Below are positions 38,588 to 52,600 of a stretch of 64,000 nt of DNA, in pieces. A program made the translations under genes and the position numbers. This stretch comes from Atrichornis clamosus. Lineage: Eukaryota > Chordata > Aves > Passeriformes > Menuridae. Location: the NCBI GenBank assembly GCA_013400975.1, contig WBMZ01000342.1:62001-126000 (forward strand). Reading direction: 5' to 3'. The notes under the pieces were generated by a model. The model searched no databases and was not told the origin of the DNA. It saw only the letters and a list, made by a program, of their open reading frames with translations. Numbering within the stretch: the stretch's first letter is position 1; the number at the start of each line of letters is the position of its first letter.

Positions 38588-38750
38588 TAGAATCATAGAA
38601 TGGTTTGGATTGTAAAAGACCTTAAGGATCATCTAGTTCCAGCCTCCTTGCCATGGGCAGGGACCCCACCTTTCACTAGGCCAGGTTGCCATCTAATCTG
38701 CCCTTGAACACTTTCGGGGATAGAACACTCACAACTTCTCTCAAAATGGG
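38588..38750 (-). mobile_element. CR1 LINE 3'-end fragment, reverse orientation
   Basis: Begins at TTAGAATCATAGAATGG and reads GGTTTGGATTGTAAAAGACC, CTTAAGGATCATCTAGTTCC, CCATGGGCAGGGACCCCACC and CACTAGGCCAGGTTGCCATC, then CCTTGAACACTTTCGGGGATAG and ACTCACAACTTCTC, in the order of the reverse-complement CR1 3' end. This is one of the better preserved copies here, at about 160 bases. Confidence 0.95.
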
Positions 38751-41700
38751 AGAGGATAGCAAAGGATAATTCTTGGTATTTTTAAATTTTGGGTAGTTTT
38801 CTGTTAAAATGAAGAAACCATGAAGTTTTAGTTCAGTGATTTTAGTGAGATGCTAATGATCTGTTCAGGGTGCCTTGCGTTCAGGTTCTGTTAGGCTATG
38901 TCATAATGTTATAAATGCAAGAAATAGATTCAAAGAACAAAAAAAGTGCTCAAATGTTGGAACAAGTGGGCAGAGAGAGGCCGTCTGAAGATTCGGGTGG
39001 ATATTGAACTCCTCTAAGACTGTAGAGGACATCTGGATAAAGTTAGCTTCTTCAGATTTGCAATTATGAACAATAAGAAAAGCTTAAAATGTGACAGCAA
39101 GAACCCAATTTTCTGACAGTTCAGTAAAAGTCCTGATTAAGTAAGGAAAATTAGAAACTTTGATTTGTGATACAGGAAGCAGACAGGAATAGAGAAACAG
39201 AAAACCTGGTCTCTCCTGGATCTGTGAACGTGAAGATCAAATACTGTGTAATGTTAATACTATGGATTTATCCAGGGTTTTCAATTATGTACTGTATCTG
39301 CATCTTGAAATAAATTAATACATTATTGAGTTAGCAAGGCATTGGAAAGAGGTCCCAGGCAGGTAGGTCACTAGATTAAGAAGTTGGTAGCAAGTGAATT
39401 GGTGATTTCACTAACAAACTGTAATGTCCAGATTCTCTTTATTTGAATTGCCATTAACAAATTTGAGTTCTGTGAAATTGTCTAATCTCTTTAAAATCCA
39501 TTTTTACTGTTACTTTAGGTATCTGTTGTGTAGCTTGTTTTTCACAGTTGCAGTCCAGGACGTGTCTTGCCATAACATGGCACCTTTGGTTTTCTGATAC
39601 TTTTAGGATGTTTACTCTGTGAACCTTTTTATAAATCCTGTTTGTCTAAGAATTCAGACTAAATGTAGACAGGTATTTTAGTTATGAAATTTCTATTGTT
39701 AGATTCCTATTATTTTCAAATATCTGGACCTTAGCATGGTGTATGTGTTGATATTCTTCTTTCAAGATAAATTTAAAAGGTATTGCCAAATATTAACATT
39801 CAGAAGCCGACCATGAAGTTTTTCAACCTTAGCATTGTGACTCATTCAAAGTAAATTCTGTAATCTGTTAGCAGGAACTACAGTTTTTAAATTTAATGAT
39901 GTTAATGGTGTTATAATGCCTGAAAAGTACTTCACCTAGATTTTAAATCAAATTTAATGTTTAAAACATTTGAGTTGTTACACTCTTCCTCTGCCGAACA
40001 CTTGTGTGCTCTTAACAATGTTTAGTTAGCATTTACTGTTATTAAAATCCACAAAACAGGGGAACACTCCAAGTGCATTTCAGGATGATTACTGCAAATA
40101 ACTACATCTGGCAGTCTTCTGTCTTAATTACCTTCACCTTATGTATGTTCTTTAATAAGTCTTCCTTACAATGAGGTAGGCAGATGAATGAATTACCAGG
40201 TAAGAAGCCAGTGCTTGAACTTTAGATGCATTTCTTAACTTCTGTGTGCTGCCCTTGTATGATTGTAAGTTACTTAAATTGGAATGAGTTGGAGGGAAGC
40301 AATTGGTGCATACAGCGACCTGTGAAAACTGATGTAGCAGAAGTTTGTATTTGGTTTATGCCTTGTTTCTTTTTTTTAATCCATGTGCTTTGTAAGCTGG
40401 GTAAAAATCTCAGCATATTGCTGCCATAAGAAATCTTTTCTGGCTTTCATTGAAATAAATTCATTACAAGAATCAGCTGATTATAATTTTTAATGAAAAC
40501 CAGAATCAAGTGGGGAAAAAATGGCCACTGAAGCTGAATTCAAAATGAAATTGTTGCACTTACAGATAAAGTTGTGGAATGAAGCAGCTGGGATGTCTGT
40601 TTGTTCTCCCATGTGATCTACATTAAGGGAATGGGACATATGCTGTATAGCTATATATGTGGTATATATGTTAGCAATCAAAAGAATATTTAAAGTTACC
40701 ATACTAATAGGTGATCACAAGACAATCATATAAATCTGAAAAAGTAAATTATTTCCTTGTGTCCACAAATGCGTGCAAAGATTTTGTGCAATGCGTACAA
40801 TGCTGATAAATAATAAACAGGAGCTAAAAGTAAACTAGAACTTTGGAGTTCATGTTTGCAAAAGTACAAAACTTCGCAATTCTGTTGAATGCAGGAAAAG
40901 CTACCGACTTTAAGCTAGGGTAATATATTAAAACCAGATCAGAAAGCATTCCATAAAAAACTAATTATGTGTCTTCTAGTACTTATTTTGTGAATTATTT
41001 CAAGGAGGACTATGTATGTATTTAATTTATGGCAGCATGTTTTGGGCAGGAGAGTTGACTTGGAAAGGCCATCATAACAATGGAATGGGTGGAGAGGCCT
41101 GTTGAGAGTAATTTCTTTTTTGTATGTTATTTTAAAATTGAAAACTGGAAAATTACAAGCAATCAAAATATGAGTTTCTTTTACACTCATTATGAGATGA
41201 TACAAAATGTTTTGCGAAACAGTATAATAAATTGAAAATATGTATTACTGTGGAGTAAGAGAGCAATGAAATTTCCTAGTCTAACATGCCCAGTGACAAA
41301 TTTAGTATTAATTTGAAATTGTCAAATTTCTCTAAGGTGAGATTCCAGACTTTGTTTAATATATATATAGCACTTTTAAAATTTAACCTGATTCTCATCT
41401 CAGCTGAAGACTTTCTGAAGAATATCTAATACTGTATCTGTACTTCCCAAAAATATCACTGCTGAGAGTGACACTCTTATGTTCATGGTATTTTCATGAG
41501 ACAGCTATGAAAAATGTGGCTTCCAGATCAAAGCATAATGTCAAAATTAGTAGTTTTAGAAGTCTCAAAACTTCAAGGCCACATTTCAGAGACAGAGGCA
41601 TTCAGCCATACAGACCTTTAGAGTATTGAATAAGACCACTATGTGGCTTAACAAAATAATTGCAGTTTTAAATCCTGGACAACTGAATAGCTGAAATTGA

Positions 41701-44700
41701 AACAGAATCTCTACTATGGTCTTTCTGCTTTAAGTAGCCTGAAATGAACTTCAGCAGTGATAGCGGCAAGCAGGAAACATTGAGAAATGTCTTCTAGTAA
41801 AACCAAATCTGATTTGGCATTTGAAATTAAATGTTCCCACTCATATAGATTTGAGTAAAAAAAAAGGAAAATCCTGCTCAGTTAAATTGAACAGGTCTAG
41901 TATAAGGGTAAAATACCTTCTGGGGAACCAGAGGGAATTTGGGATGTCTAAACTTAGAAGACAGAGGCAATGCCATCTAGATGGTGGAACCACCTCCTGT
42001 CTTGCTGGAGAGCTTCAGCCTACCCACTCTGACATGCCTCCCCTAATCTTTGTCTGAGGGAGCATGAACCATTTCTTGATCTGTAGCAGGGTTTTCACTA
42101 CGTTTGGTTGTGGGTTATGCTTTCTTTGGATTTGTTGATTTATCTCCACTTCTCTAATAGAAAGACCAATTTCCAAAAGAAGATGTAGTTTTGGAAATCT
42201 TAATGAGTGGACTCCTTGCTGAAAGAAATAAATGTCCTAATACTAATGACAAATATGCAAGGATTTTTAATACACCAATTTTTTGTCAACCCAGTCTTTT
42301 CTCTTGTCACTTGTCTGAAAAAAACAATTGTCACGTTTTACTGCCTACTTTTTTTCCTTAATTGTGAAAAAACAAATTACAGTGTTGTGTGATGAAGTGC
42401 AGTAATATGTATGGCAAATCCCCTGATGTATTTTTTCTCAAGCAAAAGTCAAACAGAGAGGTATGCTGTCAACACCTTGGAAGTTCAGATGTGAAGATTT
42501 TTTTTTTTTTGTTAGAAATCAATATTTGAACTTAATTAGGATTTTTTTTTTGTTCTTCTGATTAGGCTTTTTCTCTCTGGAACAGTCCAATTGCTAACAG
42601 AAACAGGCAGCTTCTTACTACCATCAATGATTCACAGCCCGTAGTGCTTTAGGGCAAAAAAACCCCCCCAGGAATCACACTGTGTACTTGATTTGTTCTT
42701 TATCACGATTTTTCATGAAATCTTTTGAAGGAAAAGATTGGAAGCTGAGCGGATCCCTGAACCTCAAAACAAGCTCATTAAATATACCTATTTAGGAAAA
42801 ATCTTTATGTAAGGCAGCTAATAGTTTGAAAATTAGGTAAGTTGACAATTTTCTCTCTGCTTTAGTGTAGTAACTATAGGCTACTAACTAATCTACAGCC
42901 ATTTCTACAGCAGGATTTTGATGAAATGTGAGTCGAGACCATGAACTTTCTAAGGTTTTCCAACATGTTTTTTTGGCAAGTTTATTACCTGCTTGAAGAT
43001 GCTATTTTCTGTTGCTCTTGGATTAAGAAAAAAAATAGATAGTAGTAGCTTTAAAAGGAATTTGATTTAATATTAACCCCCTGAAATGTTAGCTGTTTCT
43101 CTATATTTTTCTTAGAAATTTTTTTTTTGTCCTTCTTTTTGTTGTGTTTATTTTTCCTTGACTGGTTTGTCTTGTCATTAAACTGTGGAGTTTAAACCAA
43201 TGGAGAGACAAAGTCTGAATAGAAAACGAACCTGTCAGGAAAAGTTAAAACCACCTGGTGGCCTGTTGCTTCTGAGCATAAAACATAACTTTCAAATTAT
43301 TCCCAATAGAATTTGAGGAAAATGTTTTAGAAATGATGACTAGAAGCACGTTTTAATGTAATATTTTAAGTGACTGGCTTTTCACCGAGTCTGGCCCTGT
43401 AAATGTGACGGATCAGTTCTCAAACACCTGCATTGAAGTGAACCAGTGATACCTTTCAACAGCTTAAACCACTGGCCAGGTCCTGCATCTCAGACAGCAA
43501 ATGTAAGTAAAGGTCATGATGTCATCACTCTGCTGTGAGAGTGCCTGGATTAAAATGTTCTGCTATCCAGGGAGGGGGACCCAAGGAAAGAGAAAGGTGA
43601 GGGAGAATCTGTCTTCCCTAAAGTAGGATTTTGCACAGTGAAAATACCACAGTCGTCATGCCCAGACATGACAGCATGCAGCAAAATTGCTACATGAAAT
43701 CAGACTTACAATGCACAGTGGGCTGAGTGACAATAGGGTAATTGTTGTACACCGAGAGGCTTAGAAATGGACTTCTTGTGCTTAATACCTGCAAAAGTTC
43801 CTGTGAGCGAGGCATGCATAAAGACTACGCTATGTGCTAGGTTATAGGTTATTACACTCTAAGTGCTATGAAATTTTTTTTGCCAACGTGCCAGAATGGA
43901 GGCCTGTTGCACTCCCTGCATCCTTTCTGGCATCACGTGTCAACTGAATGTCCCTGTTAGCCCTTTGGTAACCTTCTGCCCAAATCCTGACTAGGGCAGG
44001 TTTTTAGTTTTGCAGCTGCTGGCTCTGAATTGGATGTCCTCTGGTTACACATGCAACATGGATTTGCTGTTAACCTGTATGTGTCTGTCTGGGGAGGCTT
44101 GCATAGGCTGAGGTGACAGAAATTGTTGACCTTTAAAGGAAGCAGATTGGGAAGGGCAAGAGGTTGTTGTTCAGGTAGTTATTGAATTTTAAAGTTGTTC
44201 ATGATATGCAGAGAAAACAGACAACAGCATGTTTAATTGATCTGGTTTTTCTCCAAGTTATACAATATGACTCTTGGGATGGTTTTTGTAATGTAGATAT
44301 TATACATTAATACTGTATTGTTGTTGTAGCTACTACTAGCACCACCACCAATAATAATAATAATAGTACTAGTAATAACTGTAATACTTCCTGTCAGTTG
44401 TCCTAGAAGATAAGCACTTGTTCTGCCTGGTTTAAATCTGAACTGTATAGGTTGTACTTACAAACTGCATAACAAAGTCAATGTTTTGGTGATATGGAGG
44501 TACATACATGCACACTTTTAACTATTAATGTATGCGTATGTTCTGAAACTCAAAATATATTTTGCTTGAAATTTGTTAAATAATTCAACTGGATTCGTTG
44601 CTAGTTTAATTCAGACTGGTTCTATTTTGTGACACACAATCTCAAAAATTATTTGCCATTCCTCCTTACTCAAATTAGTTAAGCCTTTAGCATGCCATCT

Positions 44701-47700
44701 TGAAAATGCAGAACACAATGATTATTAAGTAGTGGAGTAAATATTGAAGGATTAGATAGGAAGCAGAACATAATACCTGTTTTAGTATCTGCATTATGAT
44801 ACTATATGAACAAAATGAGTCTAGTTGTGGCCTTCCTCTCCAGTTGGGTTAGGTAGCAAAGATCATGAATGGCTTGACAGAGCACAGTTTGCTGGTTTTG
44901 GTAAGCCTGTGTGTCATTCATGTACATAGGGTCACTTTTTGGTTTCAGCTACTTCAGCATAATTTCAGAGTGACCAAATCAAACTAATTTTCCTGTGAAA
45001 TTATGCTTATCTATCAGTACTACAGATTTTGCACTATTTTTTTTCTCTGTTTTTCTGAAGAGGCTCTGTAAGTATTGGTACCAATGTGTTGAAAATGTTT
45101 TTATTAGAGAAGCTTTATTTTTCAGTGCATTGCTATGCTATGAATCATTGATGCTAGAATTTACCTTATTTTTTCACTCTTGACTTGTGCTGAGGGTTAT
45201 CTAGTTCGTTATACTCTCAGTGTTTGAAAAGCCATGCTGTGATTTCTAAGCTATAAAGTATAAGCTACAGAGATGTGAGTGAAACAAACATAAATTTAGC
45301 TGATATGGACCTTTCTCATATTTGAATATCCCAGCCCCAAAAATTACACCCAGTAGCACTCAATTTTTTTTCCCTTCATATTCCTTGCCCTTACTAAAAA
45401 TTGCATTGAGGGCAGAGTGGAGTTGATTTTCACGTTTGTTACATTAAAAAGAAAATACAGATGGCCTTTTGCCAAGAAGATGATTCTCCATCAACTGCTG
45501 ACCTCCTACCTTTGATCTTTGTTCTATTTGACTTTTTTTTGGTATGGGGCTCTGCAGAAGTTTTATCACATGACTGCTGCATTTTTTATCAACTGGGTAT
45601 AAGCACAAATATAATTATCATCATAAATATCCAAAGTTACTTGTTTATAGTAACATTGTTCTCTTTCCCCGATATTCTCCATGCTACAGGAACAGAAAGA
45701 GAAGTGCTGAAAGTGGCTTTTGTGTCTTTCAAGCCTGGCATTGGGTGTTCACATATTTAAAACTCTGGGCCTTTAAGTATGCTTTTATTTCCTAAGGAAG
45801 CTTAAAAAAATCTGTATTTCTCCAAGGAAAACTACATGAGGCAGGTTTTTGCTTTCCAGTCGAAGTCATGATTCCCATTAGTTGGATTTTTTGGGATGAC
45901 TAAAAATGTTGTTCGATAATGCCTTTAATGCAGGTCGTGTTGCTTTCTTCTGTGGAAATGTCTGATTTCAGTATTTAAATAGCACAGAGTAATTTTGAAA
46001 AAAGTACTCAGATACACAGACGATTCTGAAATAACAGCTGTTAACTATACTCACTGCTGTTCACAGGAAGGTGTCATATTCTGTAAAGTGATTGAGAAGT
46101 CATGTAAACTGAAATGCAATTGATGAATTTTTATGATGGATTGAATATGTTGTTAGCTTTTTTCCTTCTCGTGTTGCAGGCTTATATTTTAAACAGTAGG
46201 GCTGATATCTTTCAAAACTCTTCCTTGGCTGTCAAAAACCAACAAAGTCTGTGAGAAAGTACAAAAACCCCCATGCTTTAATATCAGCATAAATTATATG
46301 TTTCAGTTTAGTCAATAGGTAACTCTCACCCATAGAAAACAAGTTAGCAAACCTGCAGGCTGAGTCTTCTATTTACTGCTCAGCATTTTACATTTAGTTT
46401 ACATTTGTAATAAAAGATTCCATCATTTCAAAAGTAAGTGTGATTTTAAAAGTTGTACCATAAACAGAGCTATCAGACAACTGGTACTGCTTTTTCCAAA
46501 TATTCCATTTAAAAAAGTAGAATCCATTGGTGTTCTTCTCCCCACCTTTTCAAGATGTAATTTATTACCATTTTACTAGTCCTACAGTAGATGTATAGTT
46601 TAATAATATCTTTTTTGGGTGAAAAGGGAGGATAGTTTTGCATATATGCTGTATTGAGTTTCTGCAGAGGTCTTCTCACTGTGATATGGTAATCTTGCTC
46701 TGGCTTTAAGAATAAAAGCACTGATTTGAAATGGAATAGTGCAAATTTTAGAGCAGGAAGCCAAGAGATGTATGTTTTTATATGGATTCTGACCAATGTC
46801 AATTGCATAAGAGCAGTAATCTGGGCCATGACTTGGGTATCAGTTTCGTTACACATTCAAACTATTTCTGAATTTTATTTATTTTTTATTTAATCCTTGG
46901 AATTTTCCCAAGTGTAACAAAGCCAGGCAATTCATACTCTCTGCGTATGCTTCACCGGTAACTGAAACACGTATCGGAATTAAAAGGCTGGTGTAAGGCC
47001 AATTTTTTAAATGGTTTTGTTGGGGCTTTTTTCTCACCTTAAAAAGGATTCTGACTTCCCTTAGAAAGGGAGAAGAAAAACCTTCCATGCCTTGGATGCA
47101 TTATTGGCAATCCATGTTATTGTTTGCTGGAAAAGCATCTCCCTGCAGTGAGGTAAAGTTTGTTTTAAACTACACTGGGATTGGAGCCACTATAAACTGA
47201 CAGCCTAATACTGTTGTATGCTGCACATATGTTCTTCTCATGACCAAAAATGATAATTTCGGTGCTGTGACTTCTTTATTTGTATATATTTTTCCAACAG
47301 GAAATTGTTATCTTAATTGAGATAATTACTCTTTCTTTTTTAATTACAGGATTCCACTTTTTACAGACATATAATATAAATTGGAGGATTTTAATTACTG
47401 AGGAAAGTTGAGGGTAGTAAAATGTAAGCAAGGAAATTCCTTAATTTTCACTAATTTTAAACTTCATGAAAGTTGTTTCATTCTTGTCCGTGCTGCTGTT
47501 TTCTATATAACAGTAATTTTGGGGGGAAGTTTAAAACAACTATAGTATGGATGATAAAAGGAAAAGGCAAAAGAACCTTTATATTGTAATTGCATTTATC
47601 AAATAGTTGGGAAAAGCTTACCCATTTCCTCTCCTAGCAGCCCTAAGCTTGTCTCATGCGGCGTCTGAGTTCCAACTGTTCCTGACTGCCAGTTCAGGGC

Positions 47701-49559
47701 AATATTCTCCACATTTTTACCTCTCTTACTGTGTCCTATATTGCCCTTTGGAGATCTGAGGAAGGAGGGAGCAAGGGAGATTGGTGGTGATACTGGAATT
47801 CCTGGAGAACTGTGGCAACCAGCTAGGGGAAAGCTGAAGGATGAATGTAAATTTCAATGGAGTGCAGGATAAAAATATCCGTATTATGATGTGGGGAGAG
47901 TAGAAATGGTGTGCAGGCGTGCTGTGCTCTAAAGACCCCCCTGTGTAGTCAGCTGGTCAGCAGTAGGGATGAGGGGAAGAGAAAAATGTATGTGCAGAGA
48001 GGTGGTGACATGCATGGTGCTCTGGTTATACCCAGCTCATCCATCTGATCCCTCATAACCGTGCCAAGGTTATTCCCCAGGGTGGGATGCTCAGAGACAT
48101 CATCTCTGCTCATAAAATTTTCATTAATCCTATGTTTTGGAGGCTTGAATGTTTCAGGAACAGTGGTTCAAGTGGTTGGAATTAGGAACAGGAAGAGTGG
48201 GACAGCAGTCATCTTTCAAGTGAGAAGAGGTACAAAGACATTAATCTGGTTCAGGTAGACCAACACCAGACACTCCTCCTTAAATCTGTTCACTCTGCAG
48301 GCTTCAATGGTTTGCAGATATTGTCACCTTTTACTTAGATCTGCTTGAGTCTGGGCTTGATTTGGTGAGATTTTCATACACCTGGCTTTACAAAAATTTT
48401 CATGAAGGTTCTACTATCTCAGGTAGTCCCACTGAGCTCAGTGCAGCAGTGAAGATTATTTGTATGACTAACATCTATTGAATCTGAATCTGAGAGTTTG
48501 GAAACTGTATTTTTATGAGCCAATGAAATACTCAAGCTTGTTAATTATAAGCCAGGGCTAGTATTTGGAAAGATTTAAAACTCAGCAAGAATAGATTTTT
48601 GCTAGGATCAGCAAATCCACATTTCTGGTCTGTAACCCATATATGTTGTTGCTGCAACTTGAAATTCTATAGGCAATGTAGCTTTTCTAAAATGGCTGTA
48701 GTTTTGAATTTTAAGAACACTGGAGGGAAAAAAGTTTTTCTAACTTAAATTTTGCAAAAATCCTGAACAGTATCTAAAGATTAAGTTGAGAAGAACAAAA
48801 CAAACCCACCCACAGCCTTAGGCAGAATGCAAATATGGAAAATACTAGCTTCAAAAATTTATGTCTGAGAAAGAACAGCTGAAGACGAAACCTGACAGTA
48901 GAGCATACAAGGCAAGCCTGTGTCTTTGTGTGAATGAGAGCACATTGGTGTTGTGATAAGAGAAGATGTGATTTCAAATTTTTTTCTGAGTTTTAGCATC
49001 TTAAAACTCTATTTCAGGAGGAAACTTCTTTCCCTGTGGCCAGATTTGGTACAAATAATCATCTTTCCATGGAAATTAGGTGTGTGAGTACTTGGAGAAT
49101 CTAGAATGTAGACTTGAATAATGAAGTAAGTAATTATGTTATTCTGTAACAGCATTATTAATCTTCAAATTTTTTTCTCATGAGTAGTAAAGGTAAGTTT
49201 GTACATTTAAGATTTTTTTTTTATTCCCATGCTTCTTGGCATACATTTATTCTGTGGAAAATGGCTTAAAACAATTGCTTTCATAGCATCTTCAGCTCAG
49301 ATTGAGTTCAATGTGTTGGACATAATGTTTATTAGACTCAGGGTTCTGAAATTTCTGACAGGCCTATGTTTTGAGAAGACAAAAAGTGTTGTTCTTTGAG
49401 AGACTACAAAGTCATTATTCATTATCTTGGAACTGATCTGGCATCACTAAAAGAAGTGGGTTTTTTTGCTTTTTGTACGTACAGATTTCCTTCTTTTTTT
49501 TGTAGCTAACTTCTCTTTTTTCTCCAGTTCTTGTAAAGACATGAAATAAGATTTCTCTT
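38751..49559 (+). other. GMDS: GMDS intron, 10.8 kb
   Basis: AT-rich intronic DNA with a trinucleotide tract at 44331-44380 and an unclassified GC-richer block at about 47630-48060. No gene, RNA or clear repeat was recognised. A frame at about 46509-46856 on the minus strand lacks features of a real protein. Confidence 0.6.
44331..44380. repeat. Compound trinucleotide microsatellite
   Basis: TTG/TAC units, then ACC repeats (44341-44350), then ATA/AAT repeats, then AGT-type units. Short and interrupted. Confidence 0.75.
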
Positions 49560-49682
49560 CATCACACAGGTACTCTGTCCTTGGAGATACTCAGAACATA
49601 CCTGTGATTGGCCCGATAGAAGTTGGTCCTGCTTTCAAAATATTGCAGGTCTTTTCCAACTAGTATTATCCTATCATGGATG
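49560..49682 (+). mobile_element. CR1 LINE 3'-end fragment, forward orientation, old
   Basis: GTCCTTGGAGATACTCAGAAC followed by ACCTGTGATTGG, GTTGGTCCTGCTTTC, AGGTCTTTTCCAACTAGTAT and TATCCTATCATGG retains the order of the CR1 3' end (the 'tccttggagatactcaaaa...cctgctttagcag...aggtcccttccaac...attctatga' series). It is clearly more diverged than the copies at 23.9 and 38.6 kb, with small deletions. Confidence 0.75.
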
Positions 49683-52600
49683 CAGTGGAAATTTTATACA
49701 TGAACATGCACAGACCCTTAGTTCTACATGAAGGATTAAGAGTGTAACAAAGAGCTTAATCATTAATTGTTTGGCTTAAGAAATAGAAAGAATGTGGGCA
49801 GTGGAGTTACTCTATATAGAGTACATGAATCAAATGTACTTGAAGGGAGGAGATCTTGGTTCTGCTGGTGTCCTAAATTTTTTCTAATTTGTCCTAAAAG
49901 GACAGATTTCCATGAGGTTCAGTGCATAAAACTGAATTAAAAAGAGGTCAAAATCAGAAATGAAGTGTGAAATTAAGAAATTAAGTATAATAATTCTATC
50001 TTGTTGGAGTATGCTATGCATGCAGTTCAGTGGAAGATAACATTCAGTTAATTTTGTGTCTGCTTTGTGGACTGAATGAGCTTTCTGTGGCCGCTTTTCC
50101 ACTGTGGGCTTCCTTCGCATAAGATCAAAAAGAGACAATGAGGGAAGATCATTTTTCAAAGTGAGGATTACAGTTGTTTCATTTTACTGAGATTTTAATT
50201 ATATGTAGTTGTATCTTTGATACTGCATTTTTCTCATAATTCAGCTGATTACATGTCTTTATTAAGAGCATATAATATTTTTTTCTCCAAGCCTTAATTC
50301 CAGAAGCCCCAGCAGACATCCCAATGGTTATGCCACAATACTGGCATGTAATTTGTTAAAAGTGTCTCTGTCTGGTTAGGGTTTTAGTTTTTTTGCACAA
50401 TCTCTGTACACTATGCTTAAAATTTTTCTAATTTCATCTAAATATGTGCTAAGATGCAACGTAGTTTTGTGTTATAAAGTTGCTGTGAAAAAATGTACTA
50501 AATTCTTAATCTATCATTTTTGGCCTTTGTTTACTACTTATTTCTTCAGTAGTTATTGCAGTGGTAAAACATTCTTGTCAGAATAAGCAGAGAAGTAGCT
50601 TTTCTTTAGTTGTCGGAGAAGAAACTTGGGATTGATTGTAGGGAGGCTTGTCTTGCAAGGTGATGACCCAGCATAATATTGTTATCAATGAAAACTTCTA
50701 ACTTCAAAACTAGGAGCTGAAAGATGTGTGTTCCACTAGTGTGATGGAAAACCTGCTTAGTAGGATGCCTTGCTTTTTTGTGTAACACAGTTTAGGCTGA
50801 GATAGCTGTCAGAATATATTTTTCCTGAAATATGTAGCCTTCTTGAGAGCTGAACTTTTGCTTGCTCCATTGGTTTATCCCTCAAAATGTATTAAATAGT
50901 GAGATGGCAAAATATTTAGAGATTAAGTTTCTGCTTAACCCTTTCCAATGCAATTTTATGCTGTGTTAGTAGGAGGTACATTGAGAAGAGAACAGACACT
51001 GCAGTTGTGTGGGTCGTCTTTTCTCTTGTGGTTTTTTTGGTTGGTTGTTTTTTAAAAATCTTCTCTGGCGGCGCAGAAATCAGAGTTTTCTATAGTCCTC
51101 TAGCTCTGAGTTATTCAATTTTTAAATTTTTTTTTCTTTTAGTAATAAAGTGAGTGTTTGCATTTTATGTTTAAGAAAGGGTATGCCATATGGGGTAACT
51201 CTTTTTTTCCTGCAGCAAACACAACTCCCAACTCTGTGGAAGGAGCTGAATCAGTTTGATAGCAAAATGACTGACTGTCCAGGAAAAAAAAAATCTCATA
51301 AGGAAGCTGTCCAGTAGGAACAAGACATAAATCTGTCAAGTGCATTGCTGGTCACCCTGACTGTTACTTTTAGGTTTCAGGATTACCTTTTAAATCTGTG
51401 AGCTTTGTTCACAGACCTCTGCTTTGTTCCAGTTTTAATGTGTCTTTAGGGCTGTATTTCTCACAGGATCTAATCCTTGAGAATTCAAGTCCATGCTTTC
51501 TGTGCTTCCATTAGAGTGCCTGGACAACCCTCCGTGATCTACATACCAGAATATTCCCCTGAACTATAATGTGCTGTGTCTAATCAGTAAATCTAAGTCC
51601 AGTCCAATGTCTTGGCCTTTAAACTGTGATGATTCTAAAGTGGATTTAATTTGGGTCTTCTAGGCCTCTTCTAGGTATTTAACATGTTTGCATTTATAAG
51701 AGAAAATGGAAATGGTTTGTCTTCTGATTTTGGCCCTGCAATAGCTATGGTATTTTATGTTGAAAGCTGAAATTTTCATGATCAAAAGTCATTTGATGCA
51801 AGTACTTCAGGAGGCTACAGGTGTAACCAGCTCACAGGGGCCAGAGGACAGAGTTCCTACAAAAAGAGTTTGATTTCAATCTTAGTGGGTATCTCTGCCC
51901 TTCTTTGTGTTTCCACAAGTGAACGTCAATCTAGCACAGGACCTTAATGTCATTCTCCTGTTCAGTTTTCTCCCCTCTACCTCAGTGATACAAGTGCTGC
52001 ATGACAGCAGTAATTTTTTTCCCTCAGTAGAAGAACCAGAGCTTCTCATTCAAGTGTAGTACTGCCTCATAAAGTACCTACAGAAAGATATATTTTATGT
52101 GGATAAATTGTGTCACTGTAACCAAAACCAACAGTTACTGGTGTATCTGGTCCCATAGAGAAGTTTGCAAACGCTGGGATTGCTGCACTGAATTTGCCCT
52201 CTCCTCTGACTGGTGATGTTCCATATTATGGGTAAAAGTAGTGGTTGTGACTTTTCTTTTGTTCGTCTCATAAAAAATAATAATAGAGAAGTAGCTGGAA
52301 GAAAAGGAGAATTCACCCTGCCAAGTCTCATTGTAAAGGCTAAGTCATCTTTCATACCTGAGCGTAGGAGACCGTCATGGGGACAGATCTGCAGCTGCTG
52401 TAGCTCTCAGCATATCTTTGTTCTAAAACAGAAGTGGTACAACTTTCTTAGAGCTGATCTAGGGAACACAAGGTCAGGTAACAATGGAGATGTGCTGTCA
52501 TGGACTTCTGGTTGGGGCTATCAAGTGTTCTGTCTATTAAGTCTGATATCAAGGTTGTTTGTCCAAGGATTTTTGGTTCAAATGTTAGTAGCTTACTTTC

